64,000 nucleotides of DNA from Leclercia sp. 29361 (GTDB lineage Bacteria; Pseudomonadota; Gammaproteobacteria; Enterobacterales; Enterobacteriaceae): contig NZ_CP049786.1 in NCBI RefSeq assembly GCF_011290365.1, forward strand, positions 2,418,001 through 2,482,000, read 5' to 3'. The position numbers were made by a program, and so were the translations under genes. Under the pieces are notes generated by a model. The model made no database searches and was not told the origin of the DNA. It saw nothing but the letters and a program-made list of their open reading frames with translations. Positions 56,899 to 64,000 of the stretch are shown piece after piece. How positions within the stretch are numbered: position 1 is the stretch's first letter; each line of letters opens with the position of its first letter.

Positions 56899-58863
56899 TT
56901 AACTGCCTTTACGCTTCGGCAGCGTTTTCAGCAGATCGTCAGGGCTGACCGAGGCCACAATGCTGCCCGGCTGCGGCATTTTCAAGATGTGGTTTTTCAT
57001 CTTGCCGATGACGTGCATTTCGCACGGACGGCAGTCGAACTTCAGGGTTAACACTTCATCGCCATTCACCAGCTGCATCGGGGTCGCCTTCCAGCTCTTG
57101 ATGCTGCCCTTCGCCTGCTTCGGACAGAGGTTAAAGGCGAAGCGCAGACAGTGCTTGGTGATCATCACCGGCACGTCGCCCTTCTCTTCGTGCGCTTCAT
57201 AGGCGGCATCGATCAGCTCAACGCCATAGCGCTGATAGAAGGCCCGCGCTTTATGGTTGTAGACGTTCGCCAGGAATGAGAGGTGCGTTTCCGGGTAAAC
57301 CGGCGGCGGTACAGAGACCGCTTTGCGGCTGCCGCGCGGGTAATTCGCCAGACGGGCTTCGTCGAGCATTTCGGCGGTTTCACGGCGGAACTGGTTCAGC
57401 AGGCTGTTCGGGATAAACAGCGCATCCGCCAGATTGACCTGAATGTCCCGGACGTAATAGATCGTCTGACCCAGTTTTGCCACCCCGTCTTTCAGACTGT
57501 TCAGCGCTTTTTCGGCGTTGTTAGCTACCTCAAACATCCCGTCCAGGGTATGGGTCACGCTGATGCCATCTTCGCAGGTCATGGTGAGGATCAGCTGCTC
57601 TTCCCAGCCACCCAGCTCAATGTCCACCGCGATACGACGCTCGCTGGAGGTTTTCATCAGCGCCTGCTGCCAGTTATGGTCGAGGTTGCGGTTCAGCGCC
57701 GCATTTGGACGTGCTTTATACATGTCGGCGGGCATTTCGTTCGGCCAGACGCGATAGCGGTTTTCGCCGGTTTTCTCAACCGTATTGGCGCGGAAGCCCA
57801 CCACTTCACGTTTGATCATCACGTTCAGGCCATCGCCGTTCGCCAGTGGTTCGGTCACTTCCACGTCGAGATACTCTTTCGTCACCTTGAGCACTTCCCC
57901 TACCGGCAGGCCGATAAATTTCGGGGAGTCGAAGGCGCCGATGTCGTCTTTACGCGCATTAACAAAGTAATCGGTGCTGCCGCGGTGGAAGGTCTTGTCG
58001 GTGGACGGAATAAAGAAGTGCTCGGTGCGCCCGGCTGAGCTGCGCGCCAGACCGCCGCGATCCTCGATAATGGCATCCAGCATCTGACGATAGTGGGCGG
58101 TGATGTTCTTCACGTAACTCATGTCTTTGTAGCGACCTTCAATCTTGAAGGATTGCACGCCGGCGTCGATCAGCGCGCCAAGGTTGGCGGTCTGGTCGTT
58201 GTCTTTCATCGACAGAAGATGTTTATCGAAGGCCACCACGCGGCCCTGATCGTCTTTCAGGGTGTACGGCAGACGGCAGGCCTGAGAGCAGTCGCCACGG
58301 TTGGCGCTGCGCCCGGTCTGGGCATGGGAGATGTTGCACTGTCCGGAGTAGGCCACGCACAGGGCGCCGTGGATAAAGAACTCAATGGTCGCGTCGGTCG
58401 CCTGGCGAATATCGCGGATTTGATTGAGGTTCAGCTCGCGGGCCAGCACGATCTGGGTAAATCCGGCATCCGAGAGGAACTTCGCTTTCTCCACGCTGCG
58501 GATATCGCACTGGGTACTGGCGTGCAGCTCAATCGGCGGGATATCCATTTCGAGGACACCCATATCCTGAACGATCAGCGCATCAACGCCGGTCTGGTAC
58601 AGGTCGGTAATCAGACGCTGCGCTGGCTCCAGTTCATCATCATGAAGAATGGTGTTCAGGGTCACGAACACCTTCGCCCCGAAACGGTGGGCGAATGGCA
58701 CCAGGTCGGCGATATCGCGCAGGCTGTTGCTGGCATTATGGCGGGCGCCAAATCCAGGGCCGCCGATATAGACCGCATCGGCACCGTGAAGGATCGCTTC
58801 ACGGGCAATGGCGGCGTCACGAGCCGGGCTTAAGAGTTCAAGATGATGGGATGGCAGGCGCAT
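56899..58863 (-). CDS. rlhA: 23S rRNA 5-hydroxycytidine C2501 synthase RlhA
   Basis: A 654-residue U32-family protein nearly identical in layout to E. coli RlhA (YdcP): MRLPSHHLELLSPARDAAIAREAILHGADAVYIGGPGFGARHNASNSL. The U32 signature ELHASTQCDIRSVEKAKFL, the cysteine cluster QCNISHAQTGRSANRGDCSQACRLPY and the C-terminal CLRFAFNLCPKQAKG ... FDCRPCEMHVIG supply metal or cluster ligands. RlhA hydroxylates C2501 of 23S rRNA, using prephenate-linked chemistry in E. coli. sutR lies 80 bp upstream on the same strand. Confidence 0.95.
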   Translation of the reverse strand: MRLPSHHLELLSPARDAAIAREAILHGADAVYIGGPGFGARHNASNSLRDIADLVPFAHRFGAKVFVTLNTILHDDELEPAQRLITDLYQTGVDALIVQDMGVLEMDIPPIELHASTQCDIRSVEKAKFLSDAGFTQIVLARELNLNQIRDIRQATDATIEFFIHGALCVAYSGQCNISHAQTGRSANRGDCSQACRLPYTLKDDQGRVVAFDKHLLSMKDNDQTANLGALIDAGVQSFKIEGRYKDMSYVKNITAHYRQMLDAIIEDRGGLARSSAGRTEHFFIPSTDKTFHRGSTDYFVNARKDDIGAFDSPKFIGLPVGEVLKVTKEYLDVEVTEPLANGDGLNVMIKREVVGFRANTVEKTGENRYRVWPNEMPADMYKARPNAALNRNLDHNWQQALMKTSSERRIAVDIELGGWEEQLILTMTCEDGISVTHTLDGMFEVANNAEKALNSLKDGVAKLGQTIYYVRDIQVNLADALFIPNSLLNQFRRETAEMLDEARLANYPRGSRKAVSVPPPVYPETHLSFLANVYNHKARAFYQRYGVELIDAAYEAHEEKGDVPVMITKHCLRFAFNLCPKQAKGSIKSWKATPMQLVNGDEVLTLKFDCRPCEMHVIGKMKNHILKMPQPGSIVASVSPDDLLKTLPKRKGS

Positions 58864-58943
58864 ACTTCGTCGTTATCCGTTATGGTCAAAATGGCGGCTA
58901 TTGTAGTCAGAAGTATGGGCCAGTGAAACAGTTTTGCGTGCCT

Positions 58944-59471
58944 TTAGCGGGGATAATGGATAAGCGAGTGAAAGTGCACCGTCTGGCCGCTGCGGTTGCG
59001 GTAGGCGTGCGGTTTATCTCCGGCAAAACGCAGGCCGGTATCGGGGGCCAGCGTCTGCCAGATGCCGTCGATCTGCATCTCCAGCTCACCGCTGATCACC
59101 ACCACGTGCTCAATCACCCCGGCTTCGTGCGGCGTGGATTCACTGAGTGCCCCCGGCGCGAGGGTAATTGAGAAATGGTCATACTTCAGCGTGTCGTCCC
59201 AGGGGAACAGCGGTTTGACTACCATCGCCTGCTGCTGCGGGTCAAACACCGGCGGGTTATCCGCTTCGGGGCTGATAAAGGTGGAGAACGGCACGTTCAG
59301 ACCGGTGGCGATCTTCCATAGCGTCGAGACCGTCGGGCTGGATTCGTTGCGTTCCACCTGGCCGAGCATCGCTTTCGACACCCCGGTCTCTTCAGCCAGC
59401 TTCGACAGGCTCCAGCCGCGGGCCTGACGCAGCGTTTTCAGTGTGATGGCAAGATGTTGTGTGATGTCCAT
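58944..59471 (-). CDS. sutR: XRE-cupin regulator SutR
   Basis: A 175-residue protein matching E. coli SutR (YdcN). The helix-turn-helix is LRQARGWSLSKLAEETGVSKAMLGQVERNESSPTVSTLWKIATGLNVPFSTFISPE, and the cupin is STPHEAGVIEHVVVISGELEMQIDGIWQTLAPDTGLRFAGDKPHAYRN. E. coli SutR affects sulfur-utilisation genes. It is divergent from ydcO, with two identical 12-bp direct repeats between them, which it probably binds. Confidence 0.92.
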   Translation of the reverse strand: MDITQHLAITLKTLRQARGWSLSKLAEETGVSKAMLGQVERNESSPTVSTLWKIATGLNVPFSTFISPEADNPPVFDPQQQAMVVKPLFPWDDTLKYDHFSITLAPGALSESTPHEAGVIEHVVVISGELEMQIDGIWQTLAPDTGLRFAGDKPHAYRNRSGQTVHFHSLIHYPR

Positions 59472-59508
59472 GGTCCCTCCCGTTGCCGCGAGTGTAGCAC
59501 TTGTATGC

Positions 59509-59550
59509 TATAACGCACAGTGATACATTTGCGGCTGTTATAACGCACAG
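59509..59550. promoter_or_regulatory. Direct repeats in the sutR/ydcO promoter region
   Basis: TATAACGCACAG occurs at 59509-59520 and again at 59539-59550, exactly 30 bp apart (about three helical turns). They are the likely SutR binding sites controlling both divergent genes. Confidence 0.62.
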
Positions 59551-59560
59551 CGGAGTTCCC

Positions 59561-60727
59561 ATGCGCCCATCCTCGCTCACCTTTCCCACCCTGTTATCCG
59601 GTTTTGTTGCCGTTCTGGTGGGCTACGCCAGCTCTGCGGCCATCATCTGGCAGGCCGCGGCGGCGGCAGGCGCAACGGCACCGCAGATTGCCGGCTGGAT
59701 GACGTCGTTGGGGATCGGCATGGGGATCAGCACCCTGGCGCTGTCGTGGTGGTATAAAGCGCCGGTGCTCACCGCCTGGTCGACGCCCGGTGCCGCCCTG
59801 CTGGCGACCAGCTTGCAGGGAGTAACGCTCTCAGAGACCATTGGCATTTTTATCTTTGCCAATGCCCTGATCCTGATTTGCGGCATCAGCGGTCTGTTTG
59901 CCCGGCTGATGAAGATCATTCCTCATTCGCTGGCGGCGGCAATGCTGGCAGGCGTCCTGCTGCGCTTTGGTTTGCAGGCCTTCAGCAACCTCGAGGGGCA
60001 TCTGCTGCTGTGCGGCAGTATGCTGCTGGCCTGGCTGGTGACTAAAGCCTTTGCGCCGCGCTATGCGATCGTCGCAACCCTTCTGGTGGGAGGCGCGGTG
60101 GCGGCGCTGAAAGGTGACGTTGTCACCGAGCAGCTCAGCTTCGCGGTGGTGATGCCCGAATTTATCGCCCCAACCTTTAATATGACCACGCTTGTAAGTA
60201 TCGGTCTGCCCTTCTTCCTGGTCACCATGGCCTCGCAGAATGCGCCGGGGTTCGCGACGCTTAAAGCCTCCGGTTATCCGGTAGCGGTATCGCCGCTGAT
60301 GGTCTTTACCGGTGGGCTGGCGCTGCTGCTGTCGCCGTTTGGAGTCTACTCGATCTGCATCGCGGCAATCACCGCCGCCATCTGCCAGAGCCCGGATGCG
60401 CACCCGGATGCCAGCAAGCGCTGGCTGGCCGCGGCGGCGGCAGGCGTCTTTTATCTAATGGCAGGGATTTTCGGCGGTTCGATTAGCGGGCTGATGGCGG
60501 CCCTGCCGTTAAGCTGGATCCAGACCCTGGCGGGGCTGGCGCTGCTGGGCACCATCGGCGGTAGCCTGCATCAGGCACTGCACAATGAGGCCGAACGCGA
60601 TGCGGCAATCGTGACGTTTCTGCTCACCGCCAGCGGCGCGACGCTTGCCGGGATCGGCTCGGCGTTCTGGGGATTAGTGGCGGGTGGCGTCTGCTATGCC
60701 CTGCTGTTACGCACCCGACGCGCGTAG
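59561..60727 (+). CDS. ydcO: BenE-family membrane transporter YdcO
   Basis: A 388-residue benzoate/H+ symporter-family protein: MRPSSLTFPTLLSGFVAVLVGYASSAAIIWQAAAAAGATAPQIAGWMTSLGIGMGIST, LTAWSTPGAALLATSLQG, FLVTMASQNAPGFATLKASGYPVAVSPL. It has about 12 membrane helices and matches E. coli YdcO. The ATG at 59561 has CGGAG 5 bp upstream; an earlier in-frame ATG (59501) overlaps the direct repeats and was rejected. The substrate is unproven. Its 3' end overlaps the convergent AraC gene by 21 bp. Confidence 0.9.
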   Translation: MRPSSLTFPTLLSGFVAVLVGYASSAAIIWQAAAAAGATAPQIAGWMTSLGIGMGISTLALSWWYKAPVLTAWSTPGAALLATSLQGVTLSETIGIFIFANALILICGISGLFARLMKIIPHSLAAAMLAGVLLRFGLQAFSNLEGHLLLCGSMLLAWLVTKAFAPRYAIVATLLVGGAVAALKGDVVTEQLSFAVVMPEFIAPTFNMTTLVSIGLPFFLVTMASQNAPGFATLKASGYPVAVSPLMVFTGGLALLLSPFGVYSICIAAITAAICQSPDAHPDASKRWLAAAAAGVFYLMAGIFGGSISGLMAALPLSWIQTLAGLALLGTIGGSLHQALHNEAERDAAIVTFLLTASGATLAGIGSAFWGLVAGGVCYALLLRTRRA

Positions 60728-61579
60728 CTGGGACGGCGTCAGCCCGGTGGCGACGCGAAAGCGGTTGCTGAAGTGGCTGGCAGAGCTGAATCCGCAGGCC
60801 AGCGCGATCTCGGTCAGCGGCTGGCGGGTGTAGCGCACCAGCGTTTTGGCCTTCTCCATCCGCCGCTGCATGACATACTGGTGAGGTGCCATCTGCATCG
60901 ATTGCCGGAACATGCGGGCAAAATGAAACTCGCTTAAGCTCGCCTGACCCGCCAGATCCGCCAGGGTCAGCGGCTGGGCCAGATTCTCTTCGATAAACCC
61001 GAGCACGTTGCGCAGCACAAAAGGCGACAGGCCGCCCGTGACCGTTGGCAGCGTCCACTGCACGTTGCTGTACCGCTGCACCAGATGGGTCAGCAACAGT
61101 GTGGAGGCGGTGCTCAGCGTGAGCTGATTGGCAGGCTGCTGCCAGTCGCAGCCGAGGATAAAATGGCGGTACAGGGCGGTAATGCTGGCATCATCGCCGA
61201 ACAGATTTTCGTTGAGGGTGAAGCTGTAAGGGCTTTTGTCCCAGATCTGCTCCCCGACGTTGCGCAGATGATCGTCGGTACAGTAGAGGTGGATAAACGA
61301 CAGATCGTCGCGAATATCCCAGCTTGACTCGCTCTCTTTCGGCATCAGACAGAAACGGTCCGGGCCGCCGCCGTTTTTCCAGCCCGCGCTGGTTTTGTGA
61401 TAACTCTCGTAGCCGTCGGCGATATAGAGACTCAGGGTATGGTGATCGCAATATTGCGTGATGGTGTCGCGTTTATTAGACCAGGCCGCCAGCTGGATAC
61501 CCGAATTCAGCGCCACGGCATTGTGCAATACCGCTTTATGCTTGCGCAGATTTTCAAAGGCACCGTACATCTCAGCCAT
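60707..61579 (-). CDS. AraC-family transcriptional regulator
   Basis: A 290-residue protein. The N-terminal 180 residues form a cupin-like sensor (DTITQYCDHHTLSLYIADGYESYHKT). The C-terminal 100 are two AraC helix-turn-helices (LTLADLAGQASLSEFHFARMFRQSMQMAPHQYVMQRRMEKAKTLVRYTRQPLTEIALACGFSSASHFSNRFRVATGLTPSQLR). It is divergent from the EamA transporter gene, the likely target. Its 3' end runs 21 bp into ydcO on the other strand. Ligand unknown. Confidence 0.87.
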   Translation of the reverse strand: MAEMYGAFENLRKHKAVLHNAVALNSGIQLAAWSNKRDTITQYCDHHTLSLYIADGYESYHKTSAGWKNGGGPDRFCLMPKESESSWDIRDDLSFIHLYCTDDHLRNVGEQIWDKSPYSFTLNENLFGDDASITALYRHFILGCDWQQPANQLTLSTASTLLLTHLVQRYSNVQWTLPTVTGGLSPFVLRNVLGFIEENLAQPLTLADLAGQASLSEFHFARMFRQSMQMAPHQYVMQRRMEKAKTLVRYTRQPLTEIALACGFSSASHFSNRFRVATGLTPSQLRASGA

Positions 61580-61765
61580 AGCGACTCACACCCTGATAAA
61601 TAAGAACCATTGAGTCTAAAAAGATCTTCCCTTCAGTGCCAGCCCTGTTGACTTCCCGGCGGGAAAAAAGCGCAAGAATATGCAAGTCCGGCGCAAGTCT
61701 GTGAAAGAAGGCCGTTCTCCCTGCCGCCATACTGGTTCCAGACTTTGCTGATAAGAGAAAAAACG

Positions 61766-62662
61766 ATGAACGCATTACTGTACGCGCTGGTAGTTGTTAT
61801 CTGGGGAACGACGTGGATTGCCATCTTCTTACAACAGGGGCCGGTGCCCGCCCCGGTCTCGATTTTCTGGCGCTTTGCCGTCGCCACCGCCACCATCATG
61901 ACAGTGCTGTTAATCCTGCGCCGTCTGCGCCCGCTGGCGTTGCGCGACCACCTGTTTTGCGCCCTGCAGGGCTGCTGCGTGTTCTGCTTTAATTTCTGGT
62001 GCTTTTATACCGCCGCGGGGTATATCAACACCGGCCTCGAATCGGTGATTTTTTCGATGGCGGTGCTGTATAACGCCCTGAACAGCTTCCTGTTCTTTGG
62101 CCAGCGCCCGCCGACGCGTTTTTATCTGGCGGCGGCGCTGGGGCTGCTCGGCATTATTACCCTGTTCTGGAACGACCTGTTAGCCAGCGGCTGGAGCGCC
62201 GGTCTGCTGTTCGGCATTGCCCTGTCGGCGCTGGGCACTTACGGCTTCTCACTCGGGAATATGATCAGTCTGCGTCACCAGCGCAACGGACTGGAAACCA
62301 TGACCACCAACGCCTGGGCGATGCTGTACGGCACCCTGGTGATGGGGGCGATTGCGCTGATCCGTGGGGATGACTTTACGCCGGTCTGGTCGGTGAGCTA
62401 TATGGGCGCCCTGCTCTATCTGGCGCTGTTTGGCTCGGTGATTGCCTTTGGCGCTTACTTCACGCTGGTCGGACGAATTGGCGCGGGCAAAGCGGCATAC
62501 AGCACCTTGCTGTTCCCGCTGGTGGCGCTCTCGTTCTCGACGATGTACGAAGGGTACGTCTGGCACAGCAACGGGATTGCGGGGCTTCTGCTGATCTTAA
62601 CCGGGAATCTGGTGATGTTTGCCCGGCCGGAGAACTGGTTTAAGCGGCTGCGAATGGCGTAA
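61766..62662 (+). CDS. EamA-family (DMT) transporter
   Basis: A 298-residue drug/metabolite transporter with ten helices in two EamA halves (MNALLYALVVVIWGTTWIAIFLQQGPVPAPVSIFWRFAVATATIMTVLLIL; FGSVIAFGAYFTLVGRIGAGKAAYSTLLFPLVALSFSTMYEGYVW). The VIWGTTWIAI start is typical of the family. The ATG at 61766 was chosen; a TTG 21 bp earlier is unlikely. It probably exports an amino acid or drug-like metabolite under control of the divergent AraC protein. Confidence 0.87.
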   Translation: MNALLYALVVVIWGTTWIAIFLQQGPVPAPVSIFWRFAVATATIMTVLLILRRLRPLALRDHLFCALQGCCVFCFNFWCFYTAAGYINTGLESVIFSMAVLYNALNSFLFFGQRPPTRFYLAAALGLLGIITLFWNDLLASGWSAGLLFGIALSALGTYGFSLGNMISLRHQRNGLETMTTNAWAMLYGTLVMGAIALIRGDDFTPVWSVSYMGALLYLALFGSVIAFGAYFTLVGRIGAGKAAYSTLLFPLVALSFSTMYEGYVWHSNGIAGLLLILTGNLVMFARPENWFKRLRMA

Positions 62663-62667
62663 AAAAA

Positions 62668-62692
62668 ACCGGCCTGCTCGATGCAGGCCGGT
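62668..62692. terminator. Bidirectional terminator between EamA and lipoprotein genes
   Basis: ACCGGCCTGC-TCGAT-GCAGGCCGGT lies between an A-run (62661-62668) and a T-rich segment, so it serves both convergent genes. Confidence 0.85.
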
Positions 62693-62698
62693 CTGTTG

Positions 62699-63370
62699 TT
62701 ATTTGGTTTTATTGACATCAAACATGGTGGCATCGGTCGCCATGTCATCAACAACCTGCTTCAGCGTCGCGAAGGTCATTGGCGTATTTTCGTTATTCAG
62801 CTCTTTCCCTTCACCCTTACGGACCACTTTAATGACCGGCTTGTTGGTCTTAGAGTCAATCAGCTCACCTTCAAAGAACAGATGGGTATCCATGGTACGG
62901 TGACCGGTTGCCATTTGCGTGCCGGCTACGACCAGCGCCACAGGAACAACTTCATAGAACTGCAGGCCTTCTTTCTGCGAGCTCACACCGGTGATGGCAC
63001 CGCGGAAGATCAGGCTGCGTGAGCCTGGCGTGGTCACAATCGGCTTGCGCTGACCGATTGCGGTCTTCATTTTGGTGTTGGTGTAATTTAACAGTTCATC
63101 CAGCGTGCGTTGACCGATCTGGGTGGTTGGCTTTGGCGTTGGATAATAGGTGATATTGTTCCAGATAATGCTGTCGTAGTTTGATTCGTTATAAGACGGA
63201 TCAACCCAACGCAGTGTCGGTTTACCCGAAGCAGAGGTGGTTTGCTGGAGCCCGGAGTAGTCTTTTAAAAAACCTGAATATTGTTCAGGCGCAGCCACTT
63301 TTGATGCACAGCCAGCAAGAAGCAACAGGCCGGAGAGCGCGGCAACTTTAAATAAAGTATTAGTACGCAT
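62699..63370 (-). CDS. DUF3313 outer-membrane-type lipoprotein
   Basis: A 223-residue lipoprotein when started at MRTNTLFKVAALSGLLLLAGC. The lipobox LLAGC places the lipidated Cys at residue 21, and Ala-22/Ser-23 favour outer-membrane sorting. The rest is the DUF3313 pattern (YSGFLKDYSGLQQTTSASGKPTLRWVDPSYNESNYDSIIWNNITYYPTPKPTTQIGQRTLDELLNYTNTKMKTAI). A longer frame from 63463 adds 31 residues that do not fit a signal peptide. Function unknown. Confidence 0.85.
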   Translation of the reverse strand: MRTNTLFKVAALSGLLLLAGCASKVAAPEQYSGFLKDYSGLQQTTSASGKPTLRWVDPSYNESNYDSIIWNNITYYPTPKPTTQIGQRTLDELLNYTNTKMKTAIGQRKPIVTTPGSRSLIFRGAITGVSSQKEGLQFYEVVPVALVVAGTQMATGHRTMDTHLFFEGELIDSKTNKPVIKVVRKGEGKELNNENTPMTFATLKQVVDDMATDATMFDVNKTK

Positions 63371-63479
63371 AATGGGTGTATCCCTGTTAAGTGCAAATAT
63401 GCAATTGAAGTTATAGCAAAAGTTGGCTGAAAGAAAAGTGACAAAAAATGATGAAGACAGCACAAATTGAAAAAAAATT

Positions 63480-63498
63480 GCCCGTCTTAATGACGGGC
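63480..63498 (-). terminator. Terminator of the DppA-like gene at the right edge
   Basis: GCCCGTC-TTAAT-GACGGGC; on the minus strand it is followed by CAATTTTTTTT. A clear rho-independent terminator 12 bp after the gene's stop. Confidence 0.88.
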
Positions 63499-63510
63499 AG
63501 AATTAAACGT

Positions 63511-64000
63511 TTATTTTATATCCACTTGCCAGAATAAATGTTTACCGAACGGATCAATTTCGTAGCCTGTCACCTCTTTACGCACCGGCTCGAATATTGT
63601 TGAGTGCGCAATCATTACCGCAGGCATTTGATCGTGCATCATCTGCTGCGCCTGCTGATATAACGCCACGCGTTTATCGTGATCGGTAATAGATTTCGCT
63701 TCAGCAATAATTTTATCGAATGGTTGATAACACCATTTGGCGGAATTGGAACCGCCGTTGGCCGAGGTGCAGGTAAACAGCGGGCCGAAGAAATTATCCG
63801 GGTCGCCGGTCGCCGTGGTCCAGCCCATGAGCGCCGCCTGATGTTCCCCGCCCTTCACCCGCTTGAGATATTCCCCCCACTCGTAGGTGACCACTTTGGT
63901 CTGCACGCCGATTTTTGCCCAGTCGGACTGGATCATCTCGGCCATCCGTTTGGCATTGGGGTTATACGGACGCTGCACCGGCATGGCCCACAGGTCAATG
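63511..64000 (-). CDS. DppA-family peptide-binding protein, C-terminal part (runs off the window)
   Basis: The last 162 codons of a family 5 solute-binding protein, in frame from the window edge: LWAMPVQRPYNPNAKRMAEMIQSDWAKIGVQTKVVTYEWGEYLKRVKGGEHQAALMGWTTATGDPDNFFGPLFTC, ending FGKHLFWQVDIK. It is closer to E. coli DppA than the orphan at 31127 is, but it is still divergent. The terminator right after it shows that no permease gene follows. Any start lies outside the window. Confidence 0.9.
   Translation of the reverse strand, partial: IDLWAMPVQRPYNPNAKRMAEMIQSDWAKIGVQTKVVTYEWGEYLKRVKGGEHQAALMGWTTATGDPDNFFGPLFTCTSANGGSNSAKWCYQPFDKIIAEAKSITDHDKRVALYQQAQQMMHDQMPAVMIAHSTIFEPVRKEVTGYEIDPFGKHLFWQVDIK

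Noticed and set aside
1..64000. CRISPR arrays, tRNA or rRNA genes, integrases, complete IS elements
   Set aside because: None seen: no regularly spaced repeats, no cloverleaf-like conserved tRNA sequence and no transposase or integrase reading frame. The accessory blocks carry no visible mobility genes.

Overview
This window looks like a chromosomal segment of a member of the Enterobacteriaceae that is not Escherichia coli; an Enterobacter/Lelliottia/Leclercia/Citrobacter-type genome is plausible, but the genus cannot be fixed from sequence alone. The base composition is GC-rich, the intergenic spaces carry enterobacterial REP palindromes, and a string of genes matches, from memory, the E. 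coli K-12 order ydcO-sutR-rlhA-yncJ-ydcR-ydcSTUV-patD-ortT-ydcY-ydcZ-mnaT-curA-mcbR-yncD-yncE-ansP-yncG-pptA. That backbone is interrupted here by several blocks I do not associate with the K-12 locus. No rRNA, tRNA, CRISPR array or complete IS element was seen.

Layout, left to right. 1-239 is the start of an EF-G paralogue. 538-5237 is a tartrate/D-malate type catabolic cluster: glycerate 2-kinase, TtuC-like dehydrogenase, MFS carrier and a divergent LysR regulator. 5300-6867 is a TetR regulator facing a lone ABC-transporter membrane domain, with two near-identical operators between them. 6915-7798 holds pptA and yncG. 7838-15333 is a nine-gene operon of a polar amino-acid ABC transporter with two binding proteins, an N-acetyltransferase, two flavin-dependent monooxygenases and an M20 deacylase. 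This matches the logic of the Bacillus yxe/ytm pathways that acetylate, oxidatively cleave and deacetylate S-substituted cysteines. 16333-20500 holds an Aer-like PAS chemoreceptor, a MASE1 membrane sensor without output domain, and an HdeD-like membrane protein fused to a putative cysteine-peptidase-like domain.

20735-31052 returns to backbone: ansP, a RidA/TetR pair, yncE, the TonB-dependent receptor yncD (pqqU) with a Fur-like site, an mcbR-like regulator, curA, an XRE-cupin regulator, mnaT, ydcZ and ydcY. 31127-43037 is mostly accessory: a DppA-like binding protein, the srfABC operon (membrane protein, large Hsp70/actin-fold ATPase-like protein, P-loop-like protein), an alpha/beta hydrolase between two exact REP copies, the toxin gene ortT, a 25-residue ORF with its own terminator, the nitrate/NO-responsive pair yeaR-yoaG with an NsrR-like site, and a solitary flagellin gene with a sigma-28-type promoter. 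43226-50304 is the putrescine-related patD-ydcVUTS operon plus ydcR.

50418-56164 is accessory: a zinc-ribbon miniprotein, a luciferase-like monooxygenase, an orphan type VI secretion trio (Hcp, DUF2778/Tlde1-like effector, small membrane protein as likely immunity), and a cyanide-insensitive-type bd oxidase with a DUF2474 subunit. A multi-hairpin intergenic element lies at about 56222-56500. 56668-60727 is backbone (yncJ, rlhA, sutR, ydcO). The right end carries a divergent AraC/EamA pair, a DUF3313 lipoprotein and the 3' end of a second DppA-like binding protein.

Family and E. coli comparisons are from memory and visual alignment; no database search was run.
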